DNA of 64,000 nt, from the NCBI GenBank assembly GCA_017306245.1, contig JAFKIY010000001.1:496001-560000 (forward strand). Reading direction: 5' to 3'. The notes beneath the pieces were generated by a model. That model was given only the letters and a program-made list of their open reading frames with translations. It searched no databases and was not told where the DNA came from. Origin of the DNA: Micrococcales bacterium (GTDB taxonomy: Bacteria; Actinomycetota; Actinomycetes; Actinomycetales; Microbacteriaceae). Below are positions 45,884 to 55,569 of the stretch, piece after piece; positions within the stretch are counted from its first letter, which is position 1, and each line of letters starts with the position of its first letter. Both the position numbers and the translations under genes were made by a program.

Positions 45884-47063
45884 GCTGCACACCCCGGCCC
45901 CCCTGAGGCCGCGGACGCGGGAACTGAGGCGCCCGCCGCGAACCCGCCTGGACCCGTACCCGCGCGACCCGACTGCCCGGTGGCTGCTGCGGTTGGGATT
46001 CTCGGTGCCATTCCTGATCGCGGCCTTCATCTCGTCCGCGAACCCGACGCCGCTCGGCGCAAGCCGAAACGCGCAGCTCGCCGAACACGTGCTCACCATC
46101 CCGTGGAACAGCGTTGACGCGACGTGGCTGAGCACAATCTATCCGCCCATTTCCTCCCTGCTGGCGGCGGTGACGCCAGGCGGTCGGCTGGGCCTGGGAA
46201 TTCTCGGCGCGCTGCTTGCCGGCGTGCTCCTGCAACGCGTCCTCACGATTCTCGTGCAGCGACGCGTGCCGAAGTCGACGACGGTCATCCTCATGCTGGC
46301 GCTGGCGGGCAACCCGCTGTTCTTCTTCATGGCGATCGAAAACCTGCCGGCCTTCCTCGGCCTCGCATTCTTCGGAAACGCGCTCACGCACGTCGTCCGC
46401 TTCGTGGTCTGGGGGAACACCCAGTCCGGATTCCGCGCCGGACTGCTCATGATGCTCGCGGCGTTGAGCGACCTGAGCGGGTTGCTGTACGTCGCGACCG
46501 CCGCCCTGGCATCGCCGTTCCTCCAGCATTCGCGTGCCCACCAGCCGGGGGCTCGGCGCGCCAACGTCCTCGTGATCGTGTATCCGACAGTCGGGGCGCT
46601 CGCGTCGATCATCCTGCTGAACCTCATTTTTCTGGGCCGTCCCGCCGGGCCGCTTGGCCGGGAGCTCATTCAGGGATCAGGGGAGCGGCTGTCCACCCTC
46701 GTGGGTATTTTCGGCACGCCAACCGGGTGGCTTCTCCTCGCACCGGTCGTGAGCGCGTGGATGATCGCGCTCATCGTGCACAGGCCGGGAGCGATCATCG
46801 TGTCGAGCCTGGTGTTCCTCGCGCTGCTCGGCGCGTATGTCGTGGGGCTGCTGCCGCCCGGTTCAGCAGGCAACACGTACATCATGATGATCCTGCTCGC
46901 GATCGCCCTCATCCCCACGGCCAGAACCCCGATCACCAACATTCTCGTCGACATTGTCGCGGTGGCACAGATCGTGATCGCCTGGATGACGGCCATCGAC
47001 AGGCCCATCGTCCAGGAATGGATGAACTCCATCGGCGCCGTCCTGCTGGGTCAGCTCCACTAG
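45855..47063 (+). CDS. Polytopic membrane protein, GT-C-like
   Basis: The protein (402 residues from ATG 45855; 397 from ATG 45870) has a basic Pro-rich N-terminus and about nine to ten transmembrane helices. VDATWLSTIYPPISSLLAAV in the first external loop recalls the D...YPP signature of GT-C glycosyltransferases that use lipid-linked sugars. No firm family was recognised. It overlaps the GT2 gene by 29 or 14 bases, so the two are one operon and likely act in the same glycan pathway. Confidence 0.65.
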   Translation: MDSPAMSTVELHTPAPLRPRTRELRRPPRTRLDPYPRDPTARWLLRLGFSVPFLIAAFISSANPTPLGASRNAQLAEHVLTIPWNSVDATWLSTIYPPISSLLAAVTPGGRLGLGILGALLAGVLLQRVLTILVQRRVPKSTTVILMLALAGNPLFFFMAIENLPAFLGLAFFGNALTHVVRFVVWGNTQSGFRAGLLMMLAALSDLSGLLYVATAALASPFLQHSRAHQPGARRANVLVIVYPTVGALASIILLNLIFLGRPAGPLGRELIQGSGERLSTLVGIFGTPTGWLLLAPVVSAWMIALIVHRPGAIIVSSLVFLALLGAYVVGLLPPGSAGNTYIMMILLAIALIPTARTPITNILVDIVAVAQIVIAWMTAIDRPIVQEWMNSIGAVLLGQLH

Positions 47064-47068
47064 CCGGG

Positions 47069-47107
47069 GGTGGACCCCCTCCCGAGTAAGCAGGGAGGGG
47101 ATCCGCC
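47069..47107 (+). terminator. Strong hairpin after the GT2 operon
   Basis: GGTGGA (47069-47074) pairs with TCCGCC (47102-47107), and CCCCTCCC pairs with GGGAGGGG around a 9-base loop. The stem starts just past the stop of the GT-C-like gene. No U-run follows, as is usual for actinobacterial terminators. Confidence 0.65.
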
Positions 47108-47325
47108 GGGGCCGAATCGACACAGGGCACCATCAGCCTCGGCAGGTCGCGCCCCTGCGTCGGCCGAAACCGGGCGGCAGGAAAGCGTTTCCCGATATGG
47201 GAGACCCGCGCGGACGCCGTTCATGACGCATGCTCAGCACCCCACTTCGGGGGTTCGCGGGCGAAAGGGTTGTCCCGTGCGCTGCCCGGAAATTCGACCC
47301 GCCGTCCGCCGCTAAAGTTGATGGA

Positions 47326-49284
47326 ATGAGCAGCCAGAAAACCGGATTCGACCTTTTTGAGGACCGCAGCATCGTCGCGATGCGGGTCAACGGCGAACTG
47401 AAGGATCTGGCTGCGACGACGACGGATGCCGACACCGTCGAACCGGTCAGCATCGACTCCCCGGACGGCCTGAACATCCTGAGGCACTCCGCCGCCCACG
47501 TCATGGCGCAAGCGGTGCAGTCCATCAACCCGGATGCGAAGCTGGGAATCGGCCCGCCCATCACCGACGGCTTCTACTACGACTTCGACGTGGAGGAACC
47601 ATTCACCCCTGACGACCTGAAATCAATCGACAAGGCGATGGCGGCCATCATCAAAAAGGGCCAGCAGTTCCGGCGCCGGGTCGTCACGGAAGCTGAGGCA
47701 CGAAACGAGCTCGCCGCTGAGCCGTACAAGCTCGAACTCATCGGTTTGAAGGGCGGAAATCACGCCGAGGACGAATCCGTCGAGGTCGGAGGATCCGAGC
47801 TGACGATCTACGACAACGTCGACCCGAAAACCGGCGACACCGTGTGGAAGGACCTGTGCCGCGGTCCGCACCTGCCCAGCACGCGCCTGATCGGCAACGG
47901 ATTCGCGCTCACCAGGATCGCCGCGGCCTATTGGCGCGGTTCGGAAAAGAACAAGCAGCTGCAGCGCGTCTACGGCACGGCGTGGCCGACCAAAGACGAG
48001 CTGCGCGAATACCAGACCCGGATGGAGGAGGCCGCCAGGCGCGACCACCGCAAACTCGGCGTCGAGCTCGACCTGTTCTCGTTCCCCACCGAAATCGGCT
48101 CGGGCCTTGCCGTGTGGCATCCGCGCGGCGGGGTCGTGCGGCAGGAAATCGAACAGCACTCCCTCCGGCGCAATCGCGAAGCCGGCTACTCGTACGTGTA
48201 CACGCCGCACATCACGAAAGCCGACCTCTTCGTCGAGAGCAACCACCTCGTCACCTACGCCGAGGGCATGTTCCCGCCCATCCACATGGATGAAGAGCGC
48301 GACGCCGACGGAAACATCACCAGGCAGGGGCAGGACTACTACCTCAAACCCATGAACTGCCCCATGCACATCCTGATCTACCGCGAACGCGGCCGAAGCT
48401 ACCGCGACCTGCCGATGCGGCTCAGCGAATTCGGCACCGTGTACCGAAACGAACTCTCCGGCGCGCTGCACGGCCTCACCAGGGTCCGCGGATTCACCCA
48501 GGACGACGCCCACATCTTCGTGGCGCCAGAGCAACTGGAGGAAGAGTCCACCCGCGTTCTCGAATTCGTCCTCGGCCTGCTGCGCGACTACGGTCTCACC
48601 GAATTCGAGCTCGAGCTCTCCCTGCGCGACGACGAAAAATCCAAGTGGATCGGATCGGACGAGAACTGGGACGCGGCAACGGAATCCTTGCGGCGGGTTG
48701 CTCACGCAAGCGGGCTCAAAGTCACGGAACAGCCGGGCGAAGCGGCGTTCTACGGGCCGAAGATCGACCTGAAAACGCGCGACGCCATCGGACGGTCGTG
48801 GCAGCTGTCGACCGTGCAAGTGGATTTCAACCTGCCGGAGCGGTTCGGGCTCGAATACACCGCGGCGGACGGCACCCGACAGCGCCCGGTCATGATCCAC
48901 CGTGCGCTCATGGGCTCCATCGACCGCTTCTTCGCCATCCTGCTCGAACACTTCGCCGGGGCGTTCCCGGTGTGGCTGTCGCCGGTGCAGGCGATCGGCA
49001 TCCCGGTCGCCGAAGAGTATTACGACTACCTGAGCGGCGTCATCGACCAGCTGAAGTCGGCCGGCGTGCGCGCCGAGGTTGACTTCTCCAACGACCGGAT
49101 GCCGAAGAAGATCCGCAACGCCACGCTGCAGAAAATCCCGTTCCAGCTCATCGCAGGGGAAGACGACCGCGCGGCCGGTGCCGTGAGCTTCCGCTTCCGC
49201 GACGGCCATCAGGAGAACGGCATTCCCGTGGCCGAGGCGATCGAACGCATCACGACCGCCATCGCCGAGCACGCGCAGGTCTGA
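47326..49284 (+). CDS. thrS: Threonyl-tRNA synthetase
   Basis: The 652-residue class II synthetase charges tRNA-Thr. It has an N-terminal TGS-like domain, the editing domain with [11 protein letters not shown] and [10 protein letters not shown], the catalytic core with zinc ligand in [17 protein letters not shown] and motif 2 [16 protein letters not shown], and the C-terminal anticodon-binding domain. ATG 47326 lies 7 bases after TAAAGT (47313-47318), suggesting a leaderless mRNA; the frame open to 47230 is not needed. HIT follows after one base. Confidence 0.97.
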   Translation: MSSQKTGFDLFEDRSIVAMRVNGELKDLAATTTDADTVEPVSIDSPDGLNILRHSAAHVMAQAVQSINPDAKLGIGPPITDGFYYDFDVEEPFTPDDLKSIDKAMAAIIKKGQQFRRRVVTEAEARNELAAEPYKLELIGLKGGNHAEDESVEVGGSELTIYDNVDPKTGDTVWKDLCRGPHLPSTRLIGNGFALTRIAAAYWRGSEKNKQLQRVYGTAWPTKDELREYQTRMEEAARRDHRKLGVELDLFSFPTEIGSGLAVWHPRGGVVRQEIEQHSLRRNREAGYSYVYTPHITKADLFVESNHLVTYAEGMFPPIHMDEERDADGNITRQGQDYYLKPMNCPMHILIYRERGRSYRDLPMRLSEFGTVYRNELSGALHGLTRVRGFTQDDAHIFVAPEQLEEESTRVLEFVLGLLRDYGLTEFELELSLRDDEKSKWIGSDENWDAATESLRRVAHASGLKVTEQPGEAAFYGPKIDLKTRDAIGRSWQLSTVQVDFNLPERFGLEYTAADGTRQRPVMIHRALMGSIDRFFAILLEHFAGAFPVWLSPVQAIGIPVAEEYYDYLSGVIDQLKSAGVRAEVDFSNDRMPKKIRNATLQKIPFQLIAGEDDRAAGAVSFRFRDGHQENGIPVAEAIERITTAIAEHAQV

Positions 49285-49285
49285 C

Positions 49286-49810
49286 ATGGAAGATTCCGCC
49301 GACTTCGCCGGGGTTCCGGATGCGTTCCAGCGGCTGTGGACGCCGCACCGCCTCGTGTACGTGCAGGATCAGACGCAACCCGACGAGCACACCTGCCCGT
49401 TCTGCGCCGCGCCCGCGATGGACGACGAGAAAGCGCTCATCGTCGCCCGCGGCGAGCACGCCTACGTGCTGTTGAACCTGTTCCCCTACAACTCGGGGCA
49501 CCTTCTCGTATGCCCGTATCGGCATGTTGCGCTGTATGACGACGCGACCGCCGAGGAAGTGAACGAGATCGCGAGCCTCACGCAGACCGCGATGACCGTG
49601 ACCAGGGCCGTGTCGAACTGCGACGGATTCAACCTCGGAATGAACCAGGGGCGCATAGCCGGCGCGGGAATCGCGGCCCACCTGCACCAGCACATCGTTC
49701 CGCGCTGGGCTCTGGATTCGAACTTCTTCCCCATCGTCGCCGAAACGAAAGCGCTTCCGAAGCTTCTCGGCGAGGTCCGGCGGGAAATCGCCGACGCGTG
49801 GCCGACATAG
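49286..49810 (+). CDS. HIT family protein, probable Ap4A phosphorylase type
   Basis: The 174-residue histidine-triad protein has the catalytic HLHQHIVPRW (about 128-137) and a CPFC zinc/structural motif near residue 37. In Mycobacterium the equivalent gene after thrS (Rv2613c) is an Ap4A phosphorylase, so diadenosine tetraphosphate breakdown is likely; that is by synteny. Its stop codon TAG is also the first half of TAGAAT, the candidate -10 of pdxS. Confidence 0.9.
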   Translation: MEDSADFAGVPDAFQRLWTPHRLVYVQDQTQPDEHTCPFCAAPAMDDEKALIVARGEHAYVLLNLFPYNSGHLLVCPYRHVALYDDATAEEVNEIASLTQTAMTVTRAVSNCDGFNLGMNQGRIAGAGIAAHLHQHIVPRWALDSNFFPIVAETKALPKLLGEVRREIADAWPT

Positions 49811-49819
49811 AATAGGGGC

Positions 49820-50725
49820 ATGGCTAAGAACGACAAATCCACCGCAGAACAGGGCACGAGCCGCGTCAAGCGGGGGCTCGCAGAAATGCTCAAGGGCGGA
49901 GTCATCATGGACGTCGTTACGGCCGATCAGGCGAAAATCGCCGAAGACGCCGGCGCGGTAGCGGTCATGGCGCTCGAGCGGGTTCCGGCGGACATCCGCT
50001 CCCAGGGCGGCGTCGCCCGGATGAGCGACCCGGACCTCATCGACGGAATCATCAATGCGGTCTCCATCCCCGTGATGGCGAAGGCGCGCATCGGCCACTT
50101 CGTCGAGGCGCAGATCCTCGAAGCGCTCAAAGTCGACTACGTCGACGAATCCGAGGTGCTGAGCCCCGCCGACTACTCCAACCACATCGACAAGTGGAAG
50201 TTCACGATTCCGTTCGTGTGCGGTGCAACCAACCTCGGCGAGGCGCTCCGCCGCATCACGGAGGGCGCGGCCATGATCCGCTCCAAGGGCGAGGCAGGGA
50301 CCGGCGACGTTTCGGAGGCGACGAAGCACATCCGCACGATCCTCGGCGAGATCAACGCGCTCAAGTCGAAGACGAAGGATGAGCTGTACGTCGCGGCGAA
50401 GGAGCTCCAGGCACCGTACGACCTCGTTGCGGAAGTCGCCGAAACCGGAAAACTCCCCGTCGTCCTGTTCACGGCCGGCGGCGTCGCGACACCGGCCGAT
50501 GCCGCGCTCATGATGCAGTTGGGCGCCGACGGCGTGTTCGTCGGATCCGGAATCTTCAAGTCCGGCAATCCAGCGCAACGCGCTGCCGCGATCGTGAAGG
50601 CGACGACGTTCTATGACGATGCGGCAGTCCTCGCCGAGGTGTCCAGGGGCCTCGGAGAGGCGATGGTCGGGATCAACGTGTCCGACCTCCCCGCGCCGCA
50701 TCGGCTGGCCGAGCGCGGCTGGTAG
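49820..50725 (+). CDS. pdxS: Pyridoxal 5'-phosphate synthase, PdxS subunit
   Basis: The 301-residue TIM-barrel synthase makes PLP from ribose 5-phosphate, glyceraldehyde 3-phosphate and ammonia supplied by PdxT. The catalytic lysines lie in [16 protein letters not shown] context ([13 protein letters not shown]) and further on; [22 protein letters not shown] and the closing LAERGW are typical. ATG 49820 is 6 bases after TAGAAT (49808-49813), which overlaps the HIT stop, so a leaderless promoter is plausible. The pdxT reading frame continues in the same frame after the TAG. Confidence 0.97.
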   Translation: MAKNDKSTAEQGTSRVKRGLAEMLKGGVIMDVVTADQAKIAEDAGAVAVMALERVPADIRSQGGVARMSDPDLIDGIINAVSIPVMAKARIGHFVEAQILEALKVDYVDESEVLSPADYSNHIDKWKFTIPFVCGATNLGEALRRITEGAAMIRSKGEAGTGDVSEATKHIRTILGEINALKSKTKDELYVAAKELQAPYDLVAEVAETGKLPVVLFTAGGVATPADAALMMQLGADGVFVGSGIFKSGNPAQRAAAIVKATTFYDDAAVLAEVSRGLGEAMVGINVSDLPAPHRLAERGW

Positions 50726-51328
50726 GTCACGAAAACGTCAGCGCTGCGCATCGGGGTTCTCGCACTCCAGGGTGATTTCCGCGAACACCTCACGGTTCTT
50801 CGCGGCTTCGGGGCGGATGCCATTCCACTTCGCCGTGCGAGCGAACTGCCCGAAATCGACGGGCTCGTGATCCCCGGAGGCGAGTCGAGCGTCATGGACA
50901 AACTTTCCCGCACGTTCGGGCTTCGCGACCCGCTGAGGCAGGCCATCGCGTCTGGGCTGCCCGTGTACGGCACGTGCGCGGGACTCATCATGCTCGCCGC
51001 GAACATCCTGGACGGCATCGAGGGGCAGGAGAGTCTCGGCGGGATCGACATCGACGTTCGGCGGAACGCGTTCGGCTCACAGACCGATTCCTTCGAGGTT
51101 GACCTCGATGTTCCGGCGATCGGCGCACCGCCGCTCCACGCGGTGTTCATCCGGGCGCCCGTCGTCGAACGGGTCGGCGAGACGGTGACGGCACTTGCCA
51201 CGCTCGACGACGGTCGCGTCGTCGCGGTCGAACAGGGCAGCCTTCTCGGCACGTCGTTTCACCCGGAAATGACCGAGGACCACCGTTTCCACAAGTACTT
51301 TCTGGAACGGGTGCGCGCGAACCGCTGA
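50726..51328 (+). CDS. pdxT: Pyridoxal 5'-phosphate synthase glutaminase, PdxT, with non-standard start
   Basis: The glutaminase gives ammonia to PdxS. The conserved N-terminal core LRIGVLALQGDFREHL begins at 50744 and the triad is intact: Cys in VYGTCAGLIML, His and Glu in GTSFHPEMTEDHRFHKYF. No ATG, GTG or TTG lies between the in-frame pdxS TAG (50723-50725) and this core; codons are GTC ACG AAA ACG TCA GCG CTG CGC. The first standard in-frame start is GTG 50867, which would delete 40 or more core residues. Initiation at CTG, ACG or GTC, TAG readthrough, or a sequence error (GTC for GTG) are possible. The start given is the maximum extent. Confidence 0.88.
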   Translation, partial: VTKTSALRIGVLALQGDFREHLTVLRGFGADAIPLRRASELPEIDGLVIPGGESSVMDKLSRTFGLRDPLRQAIASGLPVYGTCAGLIMLAANILDGIEGQESLGGIDIDVRRNAFGSQTDSFEVDLDVPAIGAPPLHAVFIRAPVVERVGETVTALATLDDGRVVAVEQGSLLGTSFHPEMTEDHRFHKYFLERVRANR

Positions 51329-51359
51329 GGACCGGGCGCACGGTGCCATGCTGGGGGGC

Positions 51360-51965
51360 ATGAAAATCTACTCGGACTATCCGGCACGCCGTGCCCTCCA
51401 AATCATCACAGACATCCTCGCGGTCGCCGTGATCGGTTTCGGGATCTGGCTGGGAACCTTCGTCGGCTCGGCGATCGCGGCCGCCGCCGACGTCGGCCGC
51501 CAGCTGGAGTCGGCGGGGGCCGGATTTCGGGGCGCGATGACGGATGTCGCCGACGTGCTCGAAAGCGCCCCATTCATCGGCACGGCGATCCGCCAGCCGT
51601 TCGACGCCGCAAGCGGCACGGGGGGAATCCTCGAAGACATGGGGCAGACCACGACAACCTTCATCACGACGACAGCGCTCATCGTCGGCGTCGTCGTCGG
51701 GGGAGTGATCGTCCTCGCCGTCGGCTGGCTCTGGCTCAGCAGGCGGATCCGATTCGCGCGGCGGGCAACCCAGGCGAACCGCCTGGCGAAACTCGGCGAC
51801 GGACCCGACCTGCTCGCCCTGCGGGCGCTCGTGACGGGTACGAGAAAGCAACTGGCCGCGGCAGACGCGCGCCCCGTTGAGGCGTGGCGCGCCGGCGATC
51901 TGGAAGCCATCCGGAGGCTTGCCGGGATCGAGCTGCGGAGGGCGGGCGTGCGGATCGCCGGATAG
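51360..51965 (+). CDS. Two-helix membrane protein of unknown function
   Basis: The 201-residue protein has a transmembrane helix near the N-terminus (about 15-45), an external segment of about 60 residues rich in Ala/Gly, a second helix (about 95-122) and a cytoplasmic basic tail with FARRATQANRLAKLGDGPDLLALRALVTG. No family was recognised. It lies between pdxT and yebC in an otherwise conserved order. ATG 51360 was preferred (GGGGGG upstream); ATG 51348 is also in frame. Confidence 0.75.
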   Translation: MKIYSDYPARRALQIITDILAVAVIGFGIWLGTFVGSAIAAAADVGRQLESAGAGFRGAMTDVADVLESAPFIGTAIRQPFDAASGTGGILEDMGQTTTTFITTTALIVGVVVGGVIVLAVGWLWLSRRIRFARRATQANRLAKLGDGPDLLALRALVTGTRKQLAAADARPVEAWRAGDLEAIRRLAGIELRRAGVRIAG

Positions 51966-52016
51966 AATCGACTGACCAAACGAGAGGTGTGCGGTGTTGA
52001 TGGTGAGGAGCGCGTC

Positions 52017-52781
52017 GTGAGTGGGCATTCGAAGTGGGCAACCACCAAACACAAGAAAGCCATCATCGATGCGCGTCGCGCGAAGTCCTTCGCGAAACTC
52101 ATCAAGAACATCGAGGTTGCCGCGAAGATCGGCGGAGCGGACCTCTCCGGCAACCCGACGCTCGTGGACGCCATCCAGAAAGCGAAAAAGACGAGCGTCC
52201 CCAACGACAACATCGATCGCGCCGTCAAGCGCGGCGCAGGGCTCACCGGCGAGTCGATCGACTACCAGACGATCATGTACGAAGGGTACGGTCCGAACGG
52301 CGTCGCCCTCCTCGTCGAGTGCCTCACCGACAACCGAAACCGTGCTGCCGCAGAAGTACGGACCATCATGTCCCGCAACGGCGGGACAATGGCCGATCCG
52401 GGAAGCGTCGCCTACAACTTCAACCGCAAAGGGGTCATCTCGATCACGAAGGCGGACGGGGTCACGGAGGACGACATCCTCATGGCCGTGCTGGATGCCG
52501 GCGCAGAGGAAGTCAACGACCAGGGCGGCGGGTTCGAAGTCATCACGGATCCTTCGCAACTGGTGGATGCGCGAACCGCGCTGCAGGAGGCCGGGATCGA
52601 CTACGACTCCGCCGAAGCGGAATTCGTGCCCAACGTGAGCGTGGAAGTGGATGCCGAAACGGCCAGAAAAGTCTTCCGCCTCATCGACGCGCTCGAGGAC
52701 AGCGACGACGTGCAGAACATTTTCGCGAACTTCCACATCCCGCCCGACGTCCAGGCGGTGCTGGATGCCGACGACGAGTAA
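52017..52781 (+). CDS. yebC: YebC/PmpR (TACO1) family protein
   Basis: The 254-residue protein belongs to the YebC/TACO1 family, described as a transcriptional regulator and more recently as a translation factor acting at ribosome stalls. [21 protein letters not shown] at the N-terminus and [22 protein letters not shown] are diagnostic. GTG 52017 has TGAGGAG 5-6 bases upstream and gives the normal GHSKW start. It directly precedes ruvC, as in most actinobacteria. Confidence 0.95.
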   Translation: MSGHSKWATTKHKKAIIDARRAKSFAKLIKNIEVAAKIGGADLSGNPTLVDAIQKAKKTSVPNDNIDRAVKRGAGLTGESIDYQTIMYEGYGPNGVALLVECLTDNRNRAAAEVRTIMSRNGGTMADPGSVAYNFNRKGVISITKADGVTEDDILMAVLDAGAEEVNDQGGGFEVITDPSQLVDARTALQEAGIDYDSAEAEFVPNVSVEVDAETARKVFRLIDALEDSDDVQNIFANFHIPPDVQAVLDADDE

Positions 52782-52795
52782 CCCCTGAGCTGCGC

Positions 52796-53380
52796 ATGAC
52801 GCTTCGCGTGCTCGGCATCGACCCCGGGTTGACCCGGTGCGGCGTCGGCGTCGTCGACGTGTCGTCGGACCGCACAGCCACTCTCGTGGCCGTGGACGTC
52901 ATCCGGACGGACAAGTCCGCCCCGCTCGAGCGGCGCCTCCTGGACATCGGAGCCGGGCTCGAGGCGATTCTCGACGAGTTCGAACCGGCCGCCGTCTCCC
53001 TCGAACGCGTCTTCGCCCAGCAGAACCTCCACTCGGTCATGGGCGTGGCCCAGGCCAGCGGCGTGGCGCTGCTGCTGTCGGCCCGGCGCAACCTTTCCGT
53101 CGGCCTTCACACGCCGACCGAAGTGAAGGCCGCGCTCACCGGGCACGGGGGCGCGAACAAGAAGCAGCTCGGAGCGATGGTCGCCCGGATCCTCCGCCTC
53201 GATGCCGTGCCGACGCCGGCCGACGCGTCGGATGCGCTCGCTCTGGCGATCTGCCACGCTTGGCGGCAGGGTTACACGCCGCCCGCGCCCACCGAGACCC
53301 TGACTCCCGCCCAGGAGGCGTGGCGCGCCGCCGAACGGTCAACGGGAAGGACACCGGCCCGCCCTAGGCTGGATGAATGA
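52796..53380 (+). CDS. ruvC: Crossover junction endodeoxyribonuclease RuvC
   Basis: The 194-residue resolvase cuts Holliday junctions. Acidic active-site residues are visible in LGIDPGLTRCGVGVVD, SLERVFAQQNLHSVMGVAQASG and PADASDALALAICHA. The C-terminus has an extra Pro/Thr-rich tail. Its stop overlaps the ruvA start (ATGA). No LexA-type box was seen upstream. Confidence 0.96.
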   Translation: MTLRVLGIDPGLTRCGVGVVDVSSDRTATLVAVDVIRTDKSAPLERRLLDIGAGLEAILDEFEPAAVSLERVFAQQNLHSVMGVAQASGVALLLSARRNLSVGLHTPTEVKAALTGHGGANKKQLGAMVARILRLDAVPTPADASDALALAICHAWRQGYTPPAPTETLTPAQEAWRAAERSTGRTPARPRLDE

Positions 53381-53994
53381 TCGCGTCGCTGAGTGGAACC
53401 GTGCTGGCCGTGGCCGGCACGACCGTGATCATCGAGGTGGGGGGAGTGGGCCTGCAGGTCGCGGTGACCCCGGCGCACGCGCAGGAACTGCGGATCGGCG
53501 CCGAGGCGAAACTCCGAACCGCGCTCGTGGTGCGGGAGGACGAACTCGCCCTGTACGGCTTCGCGGGCGACGAGGGCAAAGAGGTCTTCGATCTCCTCCG
53601 CGGCGTGAGCGGAGTCGGCCCGAAGTCGGCCATGGCCGTGCTCGCCGCGCTCACCCCGGCAGAGATCGCCGCCGCGGTCGCGAACGAGGATGATGCGGCG
53701 TTCCGCAAGGTGTCCGGCATCGGCCCCAAGACGGCAAAACTCATCGTGGTTTCGCTCGCCGGGAAGATGACCGCCGCCGCGGCGCGCGGCGCGCGGCCGT
53801 CCGGCGCAGCGCCGACCATCGCGCAGAACGTCCTCATCGCCCTCGTCGGCCTCGGCTGGTCGGAGCGTGTCGCCGCTCAGGCGGTCGACGACGCCATCGC
53901 CCGTGCGCCGGAAAGCGAACGGGACTCCGTTCCGCATCTGCTTCGCCACGCGCTCGCCCAGCTCGGTCCGACATCATCCCCGGGGTCACGATGA
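53377..53994 (+). CDS. ruvA: Holliday junction branch migration protein RuvA
   Basis: The 205-residue DNA-binding subunit has an N-terminal OB fold, two helix-hairpin-helix motifs ([16 protein letters not shown] and [16 protein letters not shown]) and a C-terminal domain that contacts RuvB. It overlaps ruvC and ruvB by 4 bases each (ATGA), so the three proteins are made in a coupled manner. Confidence 0.97.
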   Translation: MIASLSGTVLAVAGTTVIIEVGGVGLQVAVTPAHAQELRIGAEAKLRTALVVREDELALYGFAGDEGKEVFDLLRGVSGVGPKSAMAVLAALTPAEIAAAVANEDDAAFRKVSGIGPKTAKLIVVSLAGKMTAAAARGARPSGAAPTIAQNVLIALVGLGWSERVAAQAVDDAIARAPESERDSVPHLLRHALAQLGPTSSPGSR

Positions 53995-55031
53995 CCGCAC
54001 GCGACGATGACCAGTCCACCGCGGTCGTCCGGCCGACGCCGGAGTCCGATGTCGAGCTCGCGTTCGAGGGAGCGCTCCGGCCGAAAACTCTCGCCGAATT
54101 CGTCGGACAGCAGAAGGTTCGGGCCCAGCTGCAGCTCCTGCTGGATGCCGCGCGGATGCAGAACCGCGCCCCCGACCACATCCTGCTCGCCGGGCCGCCG
54201 GGGCTCGGCAAGACGACCCTCGCCATGATCGTGGCCGAGGAGAGCGGTCACCCGCTGCGCATCACGAGCGGTCCCGCCATCCAGCACGCGGGCGACCTCG
54301 CCGCTGTTCTCTCCTCTCTGCTGCCCGGAGAGATCCTGTTCATCGACGAAATCCATCGGATGGCTCGCTCCGCCGAGGAGATGCTGTATCTAGCGATGGA
54401 GGATTTCCGCATCGACATCATGGTCGGCAAGGGTGCAGGAGCCACGTCGATCCCCCTTGACCTCGCCCCCTTCACCCTCATCGGAGCCACCACACGGTCC
54501 GGCTTGCTGCCGAATCCGCTGCGGGACCGATTCGGGTTCACGGCGCACCTGGAGTTTTACGAGACCGACGAACTCGAACAGGTTCTCGTGCGGGCTGCCG
54601 GACTGCTGGCACTCGACGTCGACGCGAAGTCGACCACGGAGATCGCCGGGCGGAGCAGGGGAACCCCGCGCATCGCGAACCGGCTGCTTCGCCGGGTGCG
54701 GGACTATTCGCTCGTGCACGACTCCGACGGGCTGAGCGCCGTGCGCGCGGCACTCGAACTGTACGACGTGGACGAATTCGGGCTCGATCGCCTCGACCGG
54801 GCCGTGCTGACGGCCATCGTGAGCCGGTTCGATGGCGGACCGGTCGGGCTGAACACGCTCGCGGTTTCGGTGGGGGAGGAAGCGGAAACGATCGAATCGG
54901 TGGTCGAACCGTTCCTCGTCCGGATCGGCCTGCTGACCCGGACTCCGCGGGGCCGGGTGGCGACGAAACAGGCCTGGCAGCATCTTGGCCTCACCCGGCA
55001 GTCCAATGACCTCTTCGGTGATGACCTATAA
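53991..55031 (+). CDS. ruvB: Holliday junction branch migration helicase RuvB
   Basis: The 346-residue AAA+ motor has Walker [13 protein letters not shown], Walker [11 protein letters not shown], sensor 1 [20 protein letters not shown] with the arginine finger, and a C-terminal winged helix. It drives branch migration with RuvA. Its last codon and stop (CTATAA) form part of TATAAT (55027-55032), a possible -10 for yajC. Confidence 0.98.
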   Translation: MTARDDDQSTAVVRPTPESDVELAFEGALRPKTLAEFVGQQKVRAQLQLLLDAARMQNRAPDHILLAGPPGLGKTTLAMIVAEESGHPLRITSGPAIQHAGDLAAVLSSLLPGEILFIDEIHRMARSAEEMLYLAMEDFRIDIMVGKGAGATSIPLDLAPFTLIGATTRSGLLPNPLRDRFGFTAHLEFYETDELEQVLVRAAGLLALDVDAKSTTEIAGRSRGTPRIANRLLRRVRDYSLVHDSDGLSAVRAALELYDVDEFGLDRLDRAVLTAIVSRFDGGPVGLNTLAVSVGEEAETIESVVEPFLVRIGLLTRTPRGRVATKQAWQHLGLTRQSNDLFGDDL

Positions 55032-55032
55032 T
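55027..55032 (+). promoter_or_regulatory. Candidate -10 element for yajC-secD-secF
   Basis: A consensus TATAAT overlaps the ruvB stop codon, 92 bases before the yajC ATG. No good -35 is at the expected spacing, so this is a weak call, but TATAAT is rare in DNA of this composition. Confidence 0.35.
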
Positions 55033-55123
55033 TCAATCTGGCCATAACACCCTCGCGATGTCCTGTCGCGCTGAAAACTCGTGAATCGGCCACGCACACA
55101 ACCCCGGAAGGCCTAACGCCACC

Positions 55124-55522
55124 ATGGATTACACCCTCATTCTGATCGCGGTCGTCTTGGCCGTGTTCGTCTTCTTCCAGTACCGCAGCTCGAAGAAGCG
55201 CCAACGCGATGCCGCCGAGCGCCTGGCGACCCTGCTGCCCGGTGTCGAGGTCATGACGAACTTCGGTCTGTACGGCACGCTCGTGTCCATCGATGAGGAC
55301 GACAACATGGCCTACGTGGAGGTTGCCCCGAAGACGGTCATCAAACTCCACCGCCAGGTTCTGCTGAAGGCCGTGGACCCGGTTGTCCCGGAGGAGCCGA
55401 CAGAGGATGCGAAATCCGGCCCGGAACTGAACACGTCGAGTTCGACGCCCATGACTGAGCCGGAGTTCGGCGAGCGCACGAAGAAGCCGAACCGCAAGAA
55501 GCCGTCGGCGGACTCCGAATAG
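55124..55522 (+). CDS. yajC: Preprotein translocase subunit YajC
   Basis: The 132-residue accessory Sec protein has one N-terminal transmembrane helix (about 3-22, LILIAVVLAVFVFFQYRSSKKR) followed by the conserved LLPGVEVMTNFGLYGTLVSIDEDDNMAYVEVAP and an acidic then basic tail. It associates with SecDF. secD begins 47 bases downstream. Confidence 0.95.
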   Translation: MDYTLILIAVVLAVFVFFQYRSSKKRQRDAAERLATLLPGVEVMTNFGLYGTLVSIDEDDNMAYVEVAPKTVIKLHRQVLLKAVDPVVPEEPTEDAKSGPELNTSSSTPMTEPEFGERTKKPNRKKPSADSE

Positions 55523-55569
55523 TCGCCGGAAACCCTTTTACCTTTTCTCGTTAGAAAGCAGAGTCACAC

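Noticed and set aside
47108..47325. Possible T-box or other leader upstream of thrS
   Set aside because: No specifier/antiterminator pattern or T-box sequence was seen, and TAAAGT just before the ATG suggests a leaderless start.
47623..49287. Open frame of 554 codons on the minus strand opposite thrS
   Set aside because: No motif, and thrS on the plus strand has all class II synthetase motifs.
51966..52016. LexA box for the ruvCAB operon
   Set aside because: No GAAC-N4-GTTC type site was found between the membrane protein gene and yebC or within the yebC-ruvC gap.
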